Source: Psettodes erumei
Taxonomy: Eukaryota; Chordata; Actinopteri; Pleuronectiformes; Psettodidae
Assembly: GCA_016785225.1 (NCBI GenBank)
Contig: JAFBJZ010000109.1
Location: forward strand, 496,001 to 560,000
DNA: 64,000 nt
Direction of reading: 5' to 3'
In this document: piece after piece, positions 49,601 through 61,801 of the stretch
Position numbering within the stretch: the stretch's first letter is position 1
Layout: each line of letters opens with the position of its first letter
Translations under genes and position numbers: made by a program
Notes under the pieces: model-generated
What the model saw: only the letters and a program-made list of their open reading frames with translations
Database searches by the model: none
Told to the model about the DNA's origin: nothing

Positions 49601-49909
49601 TTAACCCCTTAACGCCTATTGTTGCGATTTTGCAACAAACCACTTCTGCTCCAAAACAGCCAAAATAGCGTCTGTATTAGTATTGCTTTGTTACATTAAT
49701 AAAATAATCTAATCAATCTTTATTGCCTGTTGTCGCTAATTTGCATCATAGATAATAGATAATAATAGATTTATATCTATTTTATAACTATTTTATGTGC
49801 TACACTCAAATTAACACTCTCAACTTAATTTAGCATTTACCTGAAAGTAAAACACACACCAAAACTTTTGAATGATAATTGGAAATAAATTCAGGCGTTA
49901 AGGGGTTAA
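49601..49909. mobile_element. TTAA-flanked MITE (piggyBac-like), 309 bp
   Basis: TTAACCCCTTAACGCCT at 49601-49617 is a perfect inverted match of AGGCGTTAAGGGGTTAA at 49893-49909. Each end starts with TTAA, the target sequence duplicated by piggyBac transposases, followed by CCCCTTAACG. The interior has no reading frame. It contains a roughly 21-bp direct repeat: GCCTATTGTTGCGATTTTGC at 49614 and GCCTGTTGTCGCTAATTTGC at 49726. Perfect ends suggest it is younger than the other elements here. Superfamily assignment rests on the TTAA ends and is inferred; no transposase gene is in the window. Confidence 0.8.
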
Positions 49910-50387
49910 TTCTCCCATTGCTGTCATTCTCCCCACTCTGTGATGACAAACCCCAACCCTTACCCCCTATTTCTTGATCAGTCTTACTCTCAGACACACA
50001 TCTGGGGTTATATATGAAATAGAGAATGACTGACAGGCCAGCACCTGGAAATACCCATCACCTTCTCTTTCCTACCAGCTAAAGCCCTTTAAAAGTGTCA
50101 GGGTGGGGGGTGACCGTAGGAAGACGGGGGTCTTATCTCCTCTGAACACCTGTACCTGCTCCATAGTGCCATTTAAGGCTTCTCCGCTGCATAAAGAGGT
50201 GACAATGCTGATTGTTGTGTCCCTTTAAGAGATGCTGCATGCTAACCGATTAGGGAGCCCCTGGGATTGTGAACGCCCTTTCTCTCCAGCAACATTTTTT
50301 ATTCCTGTGACTTCTTCTCTATATTTCTGTTGTTATTTTACTCCTGACTTCCATATGTGCAAAGAAGTTTTGATGTTTTGAAAGTGT

Positions 50388-50418
<31 letters not shown>

Positions 50419-52779
50419 TTAAACCTCTACAATGCAGTGTGCAGATTCACCTTAAAACATAAAACATGTTCTTTACACTCATCTGAGACTTAAAGTGTGT
50501 TATTAACAGATGTTACATTCAAGACATGACAATGTGGAAGGGCCTTTTTGTATGTGTTGTGTTATTGTATTAGCTTTAGTAACATGTGAGATCACAATTT
50601 GCTTTTGATCATAAATGTATGCTGTAAGAAATTAAGGAAAGTAACTAAATATCTGAGACACCACTACTGGATATTTTGTAATATGTATCATTTGAAAAAA
50701 CAGAAACAGAAAAAAAGGACTTGGTCCAAAAGTGCTCTCTGACCTCACATAATTTTCATACACAACAAACCATTCAGTGAGCCTTCCCTTGTGCTCTGTA
50801 CAGTCATCTTTATTTGTGACTATGTAACAAAGGAGAAGTGGTGAATAAAGCTGAAAGTTTGTTGACTGTCAAGTTATGATTATAAAACAGTCTGTGAGAT
50901 GTGAGTCATTAATATTGTTGCATCTAACTCTATCTCTTGCCATTGAGTTTGGTTAATTGATGACTCAGAGATTCAAAACATGGCAACTTTTACTCCTCAC
51001 CTTATACACAGCTTTATATTTGCACCATTGTTTCATCTCCTCTATAGCAGTAGTTGTTTTTCTTTATTGTGTCATGCACATACAAGTACTCAGTGTGTGC
51101 AGAAGAGTTTTGTCACCTCTCACAGGCTCTGAAATCTGTCCTCCTCCCCCCATATCCGGTACCCACTTCATTATACTGTGATTCCACTCTTGTGTTATGG
51201 ATGAGCCTCTAAGGGTAAAATGTAGCTTATGTCACACAGACTTTGTTCAGGATATTTTAAAAGAGAATTGTTGCACATTGTTGCTCTCCCCTTGACTGTC
51301 AGAAACAGTTGTAGTTGTAGCAGCTTGACTGGGAAGAACCAGACTGGATGTCCAGGGAGCCTGTTTAATCTAAAAATACTTAATATATATGTTAATTTGA
51401 ATTCACTGTCACTGTGCTGAGAATAAGGCCATAGTAATGTGGATTTGTTCATGGCAATCAGAATACAAGCGCAGCTCAGGCCCCACATCTCTGTTCCAAC
51501 TGGAGCCGTGTCCGACGGAGTTCATGTAAAGCTCAAGCACTGAGTTTGTATTACCTTGTCATACAGTTGCTGTTTCCATGGTCACAGTTTGACTGTTTAC
51601 CCTGTTGTGTGGGCACCTTGTCAATGCCTGTCAAAGGGCTTTTTTTAAATACAGGCCGTTAAATGAAAATTTAACAGAAAATGCAAGCTTTATGAAGCTA
51701 CAGTACATAATATTTTATAACTGGAGCAACAAGCTGCCCCCACATTGCATTTGTGCTTAAAAATCAGCCTTGCTCCATCATGTTGTTCATTTTCTATACA
51801 GCAAAACAGAAGAGTTTGCATGGAAACTAATCCGAAAAAAGTCACAATTATGTCCTACTGCTCTCAGCTCGAAACAAAAAGAACTCAATTTAGACAGAAC
51901 TAATTGTTTTGCACCCAGCAAGCCTTTCACACACCCTGGTGACTCATATTTAATGCAGTCATCAAAGTCAGACAAGAAAATGACAGAGAATCCAATAATT
52001 GTTATTATTTTTTGGTCATATGTCACAGAAGTGCAGTTTCCCACTTTGAAACTCAACAGTTTTATTTCAGAATAGCATGCCTCTTAATTTTTGTAGCAAG
52101 CTGAAATCTCCCTTTAAAAATGGACTTAAATGCCCATTTTCTTCTTCAACACGATTATTTTACTAAAGATGAATGTGAAAGTGAGACAGCTTTGAAGAAA
52201 TGTCATCAAAGTCAGAGAGTCTGTGGGGAGAGAGCTGATTCAGTGGATGGCAGGGATAAGATGCTCTTAATGGAGAGCAGGGCTTTCTGTTGGGTTGGAT
52301 GCTACATCCTGGTGAGTGACTGCTAATGAGTGACCGGATGGGTCACACACACAGATGCATACACTGAGATAGAAAACCAAATGAAGAAATTCAGTCTTTC
52401 CTGCTCTGAGTTTTTTGTCTTCCCTCTATCCCCTGTGATGGTGCATCTGAATCTGCGCTCAGCGTTCTTCTCCACATTTTATTCATGCAAAACAGAATGA
52501 CCTGCATTTCCATGTGTTAAGACAGCAAAAAGTAATTTTTAACTAAACTGGGCCCTAAAAGAGTCAGTGAGGCAGACCTGAATGGAAGATACAACAAATT
52601 GAGTTAAACAAAGTCACCTGCATACACACATACAAGGGGCACAAGCTGTTGGCGCACATGACTGGTTGACACAACTCAATTAGATAAATCACAGGTAAAC
52701 AATAGACAGCTTAATGTTGTGAATATGTTGCTAGAAAACACAGACAGAATATTTGGTTTGTAGCAGGATAAAAATCCAC
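49910..52779. other. Unique non-coding stretch
   Basis: No gene recognised. It contains the (GT)n at 50389-50414, a high-complexity block at 50140-50290, and 51770-52320, where overlapping frames of 101, 89 and 68 codons exist on both strands. The last ends near CTG|GTGAGT at 52311. Open frames on both strands with no recognisable domain look more like conserved non-coding DNA than exons. Confidence 0.45.
50389..50414. repeat. (GT)n microsatellite
   Basis: About 13 GT units. Confidence 0.92.
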
Positions 52780-53477
52780 TTGTAAAGGCCAGTTTACACC
52801 AGAGATTCATGACAAGATGAGCTGAAACATGTAACTACTTACAATGTTCTGTTCTGCAATGTTCTGAAACCTGCTCAATTTACACCGCTGCAGCTGGATG
52901 AGAAAACAAGCTCGTTCTGCTGGTGTAATAGCCACAACTATTTCATTGTAGCTCAATGCTTTGTGTGTATGTGTGTGTGTGTGTGTGTGGGGGGCAGAGA
53001 GAGAGAGAGAGAGAGCAGCAAAACACTGCATCTTTCATGCTATTATGATAAGTGTAATAAATTCAGTTAATGATGAAACTGTGTCTGGCTGCTACAGTCT
53101 GAGTGTGTAATTAATAGGTGGGTTAGTTGCTGCAGTTGGGCAGTTAAGGTATTGATGAAACAACAATAACTATAGGAGATGGTGGAGAACTGATCAGTGA
53201 TCCTCTCTTTCCTCCTCCATTTCCTCTTTCCACTGACCAGTTTCAGCATTTCTATTTGACCAGCTGATTTTGCTAGGAGCTGATTGGCTCTTGAAACAGA
53301 TGACGTGCCTCCTGTTTGAAAACCAGCAACCTTGACTTGACAAGTTGAATCCCTGGTGATGCCATCAGTCAATGTGAGGCAAGAAGGGCCAGTTTGCATT
53401 GCTGCAACTCCCCCCTGCGACGATCTAAAAAGGGTTTCATCTTGTTGTGAATCTTTGACATAAACTGGTCTTAACAC
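52780..53477. mobile_element. Non-autonomous TIR element, about 700 bp
   Basis: The left end, GGCCAGTTTACACCAGAGAT plus TCATGACAAGATGA (52787-52820), pairs with the complement of the right end, GACCAGTTTATGTCAAAGAT plus TCACAACAAGATGA (53437-53470). The match is 27 of 34 positions and may extend a few bases outward (TGTAAAG versus TGTTAAG). The interior contains GAGCTGATTGGCTCTTGAAA (about 53277) and a GT/GA microsatellite. No transposase is present. The longest open frame of the window (201 codons, minus strand, 53672-53067) starts outside the element and runs deep into it, so it is almost surely not a gene. Superfamily not determined. Confidence 0.75.
52961..53015. repeat. Compound (GT)n-(GA)n microsatellite
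   Basis: A GT run to 52989, a G6 spacer, then (GA)n to 53015, all inside the TIR element. Confidence 0.92.
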
Positions 53478-54345
53478 AGCATTTTTACCCTTCTTCATGG
53501 TCCTGTATAGACACTCACAGCACTTGTTTATGGTTGGGGATGGATTTTTGCCTGGTTTAATACAGAAAAACCATGACATGGTTATCTTTCCAAACCAAAG
53601 TGCTTTTATTGCCTTAACCGCAGATAGGTCATTCAAAAACATGCTGCCAGCAATTATTTTCCAACAAAACAAAGTTTGCTCTTGCAGTTTAGTTGTGTAG
53701 AACTATAATTTCTAAGAAGCAGGGTTGGAAGGAAACACTAAAAAAACATTTTCCTCTCTTGCTCCTGCCACAATTACTACAATCAGCAGAGGTCACCTAA
53801 AGTATAAATTTGGGGTATATAAGATGCTGGCACAGAGCTGCTACCTCATACATGCCTGAACAGTCACCAGGTCATGATCCATGTCTCTGATGGAAAAACA
53901 TCACATTGACAGTGCGTTCTGATCAGAGTTCAGTAATTGAATCTTAACACACTATGGAGCACTCCTTATGTGTGCCTGTTAACAGTGCTGTCATGTAAAC
54001 CTGGCAATCACACTTGATGCAAGTAGAAAAAGATAACAGCATCTGGTTAACACAGTTGAGAGCAGAAGCAGGGGTGAAAGTAAAGAGGCGTGCATCATAC
54101 TGTTTCTCCATCATCTTCCCCTGTTTCTAGCAGTTTGGTCAATCTGAGAGTTGATCCAGCTCAGTTCAGTTACATTCACATCTTCACATCTTCTTGATAG
54201 TTACTCCAATTGTCCTACAACTGGAATACATTTTCTATTTATCTATTTTCTCTTATTTATTAAAAAGTAACATTTTACAGTTCTATCAGGACATACACAG
54301 AAATAGCTGTCAAACAACACTTGCTTGTCGCTACAGGTAGAGACT

Positions 54346-54380
<35 letters not shown>
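54346..54380. repeat. (CT)n microsatellite
   Basis: About 17 CT units. Confidence 0.95.
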
Positions 54381-54383
<3 letters not shown>

Positions 54384-55714
54384 GATACGAGAGTGTTGGG
54401 CCCTTTGCCAGCAGTGAGATCTCAGAGGGGCCCATCCATATGGCCGACATGTTCAGCATTCATTACAGGGCCATTTAACACATCTAATTGTTCAACATTT
54501 GACACCTTGTCAAGACAATTAGTTTCAGATTATTCCTGCACAAGACATTGTGTTGTGGATCTTGTCACAAACTGTTGGAGATGTTTTTTTTCCCCTCTCA
54601 CTCTCTTGCTGTAACACAGGTGCTGTGGTTGGCTGTTCTTGTGAGTGTGTTGAATTGAGCCGCCTGCTGTTTAGTTTGTTTATTTCTTATATCTCTGAAA
54701 ACTATAAATATTCACACACTGTCATTTTTCATACACCTGTCCTTGCCATCCTCTTACTTACTTATCAGAGGTTTGGGTTTTTTTTTTGCTTTTTCATAAA
54801 TCATAAATCTCTTTTTTGATCAGTGATCCCATTCAAACATTCTTTATATGTATTTTAATTTATGACAGCCTGCATTTTTTTTTGTTTTTTAAATAGAGGC
54901 AAGATTGATGGAGAGACAGGGATTACTTGTTACGGTCCATGTTGGGATTCTTCCTTTGTTCTGCGTGTCTGTGTTTTATGTTCATTCAGGTGCATGGTGC
55001 ATCATTGAAAATTATATTTTTGTGTGAGCCATTTTTTCTAGTCAGTTTTGTGGCACTCAAAACAGGTCAACTTTATTGCCCCCCTTATGCTCGAAAATGG
55101 GATTTGCTTATTGTCATTTCACTTGGATGTTTGAGATTGATGCATGTTGCCAAAGGGGGAATCTTTCCAATGCATTAAATCTGATAAACAAAAGATATTA
55201 TGTTATATTATATTCATATTTTTATCAGATCTGTCTTAAAGAAAAACTTGCATGCCTAAAGTATCGTATATGTACAATGAAACAGTTTCCAGTGGCTATA
55301 ATCATTCACTGGTTGCAAAGTAATCCATTCCAACTAAACTGTCAATCAAAACAATTTGTGGACAAAATTCCATGGTCCTTGTTTTGTATTTCCAAAGTTT
55401 AAGTGACGTTTATATGAGGGTTGAGCGGTCCCAAATGAATTAAGATCTCATCACTGTCCCATTGAGTCCTATATGTTATTGCTCTGGTTATATCCTATTA
55501 ACTGTAGCTGCAGCTCCCTGTTTCTCTAAACACAGTATTCGAGCATCACACATTGTTTCAAATGTTAAAGTTTGTGCTTGTGTGAAGTACGTTTGCATGC
55601 TGCACTATGTACACTTTGTAAGTGTATACAACATGGAGGAACACTTCATCGACGGGTTTGTGTCAAGTCATCTGAGCAGAAAACAAACGAAAATGTGTGT
55701 CCTTGTTTGCTTGC

Positions 55715-55733
55715 ATGTGTGTGTGTGTGTGTG
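55715..55733. repeat. (GT)n microsatellite
   Basis: About nine GT units. Confidence 0.85.
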
Positions 55734-57132
55734 ACATTCTCCATAATGAAAGCACATTCCCGGGAGAGACAGATACGGGGGAGGTTACCTCCTGGCATCT
55801 GTCTCTCTTCCTCATTCCCATATTTAATCCCATCAACACACCCATCAGCCCTTACACACAAGCGCCTTTACTCCCTGTTTATCTGTCCCTTATTTTCACT
55901 ATCTCTTCATCTCCCTCTCTGACTTTTTCTTTTTTTCGAATTTCCACAGCCATTACAAAACATTTTCCTCCTGCCTTATTTATCAACACCCTTTATGCCC
56001 TCTCTCTTTTCCCCTCCTCCCCTGTCTCTCTCTCTCTACCTGTACGCCTCCCCCTCCTCTTATCTCACAGCTGCAATCTGTTTCTGTCATTGGGCGTTAA
56101 CAGGTCAAGCGTAAAGTCTAATCTAAATTTCATTCACTCAATCACCAGGGAGTTCATAATAAAGAGGGGAGGGAGTGATTGCCTCTTACTTTAACAGTCT
56201 CTCTCTTTCTTTCTCTCACTGTCTATTCTTGTCGAGGACTTTCATCCCTTTCTTTTCTTCCTTCTCTCTCTATTGCTCTATTGTGTATTGTGTAATACTG
56301 TACTGTCAGGCTACTACAGGGAACTATGTCAAACGGCTGGTCATCAAGACTGGAAATTTGGTCTTGGTGCACTTGCACAAGAAATACAAAAAGCTTCACA
56401 GGACCAAGTCATAATTCACAGACTCACATTGTAACTGAAAGTGTGTGTGTGTTCGGGGGGGGGGGTGCTATTTTTCCCCCCAACCACAGTCTCATGCTTA
56501 CCAAAGGCCTGTGAAGTGTCTGAATGAGGTGCCTTTTGTAGTTCTGAGGTAAATACTGGCCGTTTTAAATATTGTACGATGTTCATTCACACTGCTCTGG
56601 TTTTGAAACTCTGCAGAACTGCCAGAAACTGCACCAAGCAGTTATGTAATATGCAGGGCTAAACTTTGCACACTGAGATATAATTGTCCTTCTTAGAGAG
56701 AAAGTGTCATTTTACAGAAACAATGAAGGAAATTTCATAGTTGGATGTGTGAAATTGTTGAGCAATAGATTAGTTGAGATGTGAGTCTGAGGGTTCACCT
56801 CAGTCAGCTCCTGTACAGTGCTCAAATATGTCAGCCAAATTATTCGCTAAACTGATCCATTTAGTTTTAATTTAATGATTACACCCACCACATTCCCATC
56901 CTCACTACATGGCATATGACCTTATTCTCCTTGATGGTATATGTGGCCTTGAAAACAGCTGTCTTCAATTGCTACGTAACAGCTTGTGCTCCTCGTGTTG
57001 CAGCTATCCAAAGTGTACTTTTACACAATTTTTTTAAAAATACATTGATTGTGTATTGGGCTGGGAGCCCAGCCAAATTAGCACTGTGGATGAACACATC
57101 AAGTGTATGAAAGACTGCAGCTGCTGAGGTAA

Positions 57133-57787
57133 AAATCACCTCTGCCAAGGCCTAAAACTACAATGGAATTTAATAGATTATATCATGAGATCCTGTGATA
57201 AAATCTGGATCCAGGTCCTGAAGCTGATGAACTTATGGGGGACTTAAAGGGTTCCTCCTGGGACCAAGATGAATCACTAACACATAAATGACAATATGAT
57301 CAATACATTTTGAGTAATGCTGCTCGAATGGCTAAGATAAAATCAAACAAAACAGGCAAAACCTCTAAATAAGTGCCATCTTCATCTGGATCTGTCTCCA
57401 TAACTATTGGAGATAACTAAACTCTGTTAATACTGAATCTACTCTCAGCCACAATTTGATTATGGTTGGAGGACCCTATTTCTATTAGTTACTGCACAAT
57501 AGCATTTTATGTGGGTCCCTCCCTTTTGTGCAAACCTCATCCTTTGATCCAGAAGAGTCTGGATCTCAATCAAGTTGTGTACTTTGTCAAATCTGTATGC
57601 AATTATGGAGATATGACTCAAAATTTAAAATATTGCCCTATCTTGCAGTGGTGATCTACTGATCTAGATCCTTAGACCAAGAGCCACCTCTGGTAAAAAG
57701 AAAAAAAATCCTGAAAATCCGTCCATAGATTTTCTTCTGATCCTGCTGACAGACAGAAAAATACAACCTCCAATGCAGAGGTAAATA
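57133..57787. mobile_element. Old TIR-type interspersed repeat
   Basis: The left edge, AAATCACCTCTGCCAAGGCC (57133), and the complement of the right edge, ATTTACCTCTGCATTGGAGG (57768-57787), share an inverted ACCTCTGC core. Inside the right end come TCCTGCTGACAGACAGAAAA and a TACAACCTC segment, which I recognise as the end of a repeat spread through fish and other animal genomes. The body has repeated GATCC/GGATC segments and no transposase frame. The element is old and its exact edges are approximate. Confidence 0.5.
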
Positions 57788-59235
57788 TTGCCTTTTGGTT
57801 AACATACTCAGAGCTCTCAGACATATAGATATATGCAACGTTTGACAAGGGGTTGGCCACTACCTGGCGTTAAGGTTCCCCTGCCAGAAAGGTTGGGAAC
57901 CAGTCTCTTAAAGGTTAAGTGGAGAGAGTCGTTATCAAAAAACATGCCATATTCCTATCATTCATTTTCAAATACTTCCTCATGGTTGGAAACATCAACA
58001 CACACTGTACACCAAAATGCTTTTAAACCATGTCACTGTCATCTGGAATAATGACATTGGTTAGTAGACAGTGAATCTTCACTTAGAGTTGCCTTGTTGA
58101 CAGCAAAATGATACGAGATAAAGATTTGAATTGTCTCTGCAGATTTAACAATGAACACTACTATGGTTGCACATTATAACCTTGTACCGACAATATGCAG
58201 ATTCAGTTGCCTAGGTAATTCTCCTAAATCTTCCACTAATTGTCTGTGTAGACATGTGTCAGACTCACACATGCTGCACAATCCAGTAACATGAAAGTTC
58301 AGAGTTAACTCTGATTTGGTGCTCTGTTCTTGATGGTAAAGTCAGAAAATGTTTTAAGTCTGTGTTAACGTGCAAAGTGCATGATGAGTACATACTGTTA
58401 CTCCACCACAGAAAGGCTCCCTGAGGACCATACTTAATCACACACACTTAAGAGAGCACATGGAAGGAGACTTTCCACTGTGACTGACACTGCAGGTCAC
58501 GAAGCAGCCACGTCTTGAAAACGTGTCTCTCTCTCTTTTTTTCTTTTTTCTTTTCCAGGACAGAAGGGGGAACGGTATGCTTGAATTCACAATGGTGACC
58601 TCCATGTGGCGTGTCATGGTCCAGATGGGGTACTGGAGCAAGCCTATTAATAAACTGCTAAGATGAAGCTTCCTGCTCACTCAGTTCAGAGGAATAAGAG
58701 ATATGTGGGCAAAAAACAATCAAAAGATGTTTTTCTTGGATGGTTGAGTCTATTCACTTTCACACTTGCAGTGTGACGCCTCAAATTTTAAGACCATATT
58801 GTACATAACAGCTAATCCTTTCCTGTTTGTGGAACCCTGGAGTGGTCATACAGCAAGAAAAGATATATATTAAGGTCAGGTTCTACTACCTTTGTCCCAA
58901 CATTTTGATTAATTTGTCCCCGCATTTTGATTAATTCATGCACACAAGATAAATGTAGATATACAGAGAGCCAACACAACAGACCTTTCTCCTCAAAGCA
59001 CAGCTGTCAAGCCACCGGTTGTCCCACCCATGGGTCGCTTTAGCCTTGGTAGTCCTACTTTAGGTAGGTTTTGGTGTGTAACAGATTCAGTATTCAAACA
59101 ACCTTAAAAAAATCTAAATAGTTTCAAAGGTCAAAGCCTCCTGATTCTATCTATGTAGAGCATTCTAACATCTCCATATCACTGCAACAGTTGTTGAGAA
59201 AGAATTGGTTCAGACGAGTGGCTATGGCTCTAAAG
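57788..59235. other. Unique non-coding stretch
   Basis: No gene confirmed. A possible terminal exon at 58559-58666 is described separately. Confidence 0.45.
58559..58666 (+). other. Candidate 3'-terminal coding exon, unknown product
   Basis: A very strong polypyrimidine tract (58525-58556) ends in CCAG at 58558. The next 108 bases are open in one frame: 35 codons ending in a TGA at 58664-58666. The peptide starts DRRGNGMLEFTMVTSMW and ends KPINKLLR. The composition is not low-complexity, but I do not recognise it, and a frame of this size can arise by chance. The polypyrimidine tract could also be just simple sequence. Confidence 0.2.
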
Positions 59236-59721
59236 CAGAGGTCACTAACATGCGGACCACAATCCGGGTCCGGACCTAGAATCTGTCTCATACGGACCTG
59301 GACCAACAACCAAAACAGAAGCTTATGATTTAAAAACTGACGGGTCACTTCTATTTTAACCCAGCGCAGCTTCTGTAGTCTTTATGGTAGTGGTGTAGTG
59401 GATGAGGAAATGCATAGACCAGTTACATGCGAGTTAAGCCATTCCACATGATACCACTCAGCCAATCAAGTCTGTGCGTTCCAGGCGGTAAACATTTTGA
59501 CTCTACAGTGCAGACAGATGAGAAAGTTAGAGACAAGTTAGACATAAAAAGACAGTAGAAAGAAAAAGAAAGACAGCGATACATGTAGAAAACAAAGGGA
59601 GAGATACAGATGACTGAGAGAGAGACTGACGGAGAAAGTTGTGGAAAAAGACAAGTGAGATGGAGAAAGTTGAGGAGAAAGATAAGTGAGATGGAAAAAG
59701 GGAGAGAAAAATAAGGCACAA

Positions 59722-61491
59722 ATGGTGCTCTCCAAAAAAAGAAAAGTGGACAGTGAAAACAGAACATTTAATCCGGAATGGACAGATTCATTTCTGTTCA
59801 TACTTCCTTCTGGCATCACTAAACCAATGTGTCTCATATGTTGTTGTGTATGTATGAAACCATGGCACTTATTAAAAGTGCCAATGTGAAACACCATTAT
59901 GAGACAAAACATAAATGCTTTGAACAATCATACCCAGTCAAATCTGAAGTGAAATCACCGAAAATAAGTAGTCTCAGAGTCCAATATGACCAGTCCACCA
60001 GAATCCTGAGCCACACATTCACTGCCCAACCATGTGCTCATGAGTGTTCCCTCAGAGTTGCTTGGGTTTTGGGTCACGACAAAAAAAGCCATTTTGCTGA
60101 TGGAGGGGTTGTCAAAGAATGCATGACTGCAGTAGCTGAAACACTGCTTGAGGGAAAACAAAAGCAAGAGCTTTGTGATAAAAGGATGTGCTAACCCAGC
60201 TAGATGAAGCCATGCATAAGGCACCATGTGTAGGCTTAGCTGTGGATGAGTCCACTGACATGTGTAACAATGCCCAGCTGTTAGTGTATGTTAGATTTTT
60301 TTCTACACAGCACAGAATGCATTCTGTGAAGACGTGTTAGGTGTCACTCCCCTTCAAACCGGTAAAAGAGAAGACATCTACCTGGCCATTAAGGAGATGT
60401 TAACGTAGAGAGGAATAGAGCCAAAACAAGTGGTTTCAATGACCACAGATGGAGCCCCTGCTATGATAGGGAGTGAGAAAGGAGCTGTAGCAAGACTGAA
60501 AGAGAACAATCCTGAGCTCATAGCTTACCATTGCATCATTCATTGTGCCTCCCTGTCAGATGAGCATGTTGAGGTGATGAATACAATGATTAAAATGATA
60601 AGTTTTCTCAGGGCATCCACTTCCTACCAGCATCGTATACTTCGGGAATTCCTCAGAGAAGTTGATGCCAATGCTGATGATCTTTTGCTGCACAACAATG
60701 TGAGATGGTTCAGCAAAGGCAGGGTGTTGGTGCGCTTTGGGAGGTAGCAAGGCAAGACAGTTTTCTCTCTTTTTAGAAAGTGAATGGACAATGTGGCCTT
60801 TTTGTTTGATATCACTTCACATCTGAATGAACTGCATGATGCTATAGGGCAAGTAAAATTAAATTTGTGAACTGATGTCAGCAGTCTGCTCCTTTCAAAG
60901 GAAACTTGAGGTGTTCAAGGAGGACCTGCACGGAGACTGCACACTTCTCAGCAGTGCAGGAAACGATTCATGGACAGTGAGATGTGTCTTCTTTTGTTGA
61001 CTTTATTCATAAGCTGATTGTGAACTTCAGCAACCGTTTTGACAGCTTCAGCTTTGGACAGCAGCTCACCATGTTCATTCAACCAACAGAACCAATTTCT
61101 CATCACAGATGTCAGGGAGTTCTCAAAGGAAGTGACACAGCACTTTAAACAGGTAAATGCTGGGCCTCTGCAGATGCAATTGGATGATCTCCAAGCAGAT
61201 GTGGCTCTGAAAAAGCAGTTTGTAATAACTGACCCTTTCACTATCTGCCCCCAAATGGTCCCTAAGACAGCTTTCCCAGGTTTGAGTAAAGTAACCCTAT
61301 GCATCTTGACCATGTTTGGCTCCACACACAACTGCGAGGCAGCTTTCTCCACAGTGAACATAATCAAAACTAAATATTGTTCCAGGCTCACCAATGAGCA
61401 CCTCCACATGTGTATGAGAATGGTCCTGACACCATTCAAGCTCAGGTTTAAAATCCTGGTAGGACAAGCTAGAGCTCAGTTTTCTCACTGA
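59722..61491 (+). pseudogene. hAT transposase, multiple frameshifts
   Basis: The protein reads from MVLSKKRKVDSENRTFNPEW (59722), the N-terminus of the GTF2IRD2/ZBED-like transposases. A shift near 59850 follows the CLIC half of the zinc-finger-like region; the frame then continues with NVKHHYETKH (59886) and STRILSHTFTAQ to KQKQELCDK (60180). A deletion follows. LDEAMHKAP, CVGLAVDESTD (60226-60260, expected catalytic Asp) and then VVSMTTDGAPAMIG (60430-60475, second Asp region) and YHCIIH come next. SHLNELH, QRKLEVFKEDL and FVDFIHKLIVNF blocks occur across stops to 61040. The C-terminal frame (61039-61491) ends with STHNCEAAFSTVNIIKTKY and RLTNEHLHMCMRM, the hAT dimerisation region, and AQFSH with its normal stop. 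It once encoded a cut-and-paste transposase; the breaks leave it inactive. Confidence 0.85.
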
Positions 61492-61784
61492 GAAAAAAGT
61501 AGGGGAGTTGAATATAAGAGGGGATGAAAATGAGCCTCTTAAACTCTTCAATTGTTAAGATGTGTTGAGATTCATTGTCTGTAAAATTGGCTGAGACTTT
61601 TGAGTCAAGATGTGAAGCAGAAAAGGGGAAATCCAAGCCTTTCCTCCCTTTTTATTTATATTTCTGAAGTTAAGCACTTTATTTGAACATGCACAATTTT
61701 CACGTTTAATTTATTTTCTTTTATTTTGAAATGCAGCCCTACTTTTATTTAGTAAATGAGAGAACAGTATACATAATGACAGTC

Positions 61785-61801
61785 ATATATATATATATAT
61801 G
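61785..61801. repeat. (AT)n run
   Basis: About eight AT units in the trailer of the hAT element. Confidence 0.85.

Larger units (their letters stand above)
53478..57132. other. Unique non-coding stretch with CT and GT tracts
   Basis: No gene recognised. Simple repeats lie at 54346-54380 and 55715-55733. A long CT-rich zone (55780-56290) creates Ser/Leu/Phe-rich frames that are composition artefacts. A possible 21-nt microexon at 54620-54640 is described under findings. Confidence 0.5.

Noticed and set aside
53067..53672. The longest open frame (201 codons, minus strand) as a gene
   Set aside because: It overlaps the interior and one terminal repeat of a TIR element and has no recognisable domain or splice structure.
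55697..56194. A 165-codon plus-strand frame
   Set aside because: Most of it comes from a CT-rich tract giving Ser/Leu/Pro/Phe runs; composition artefact.
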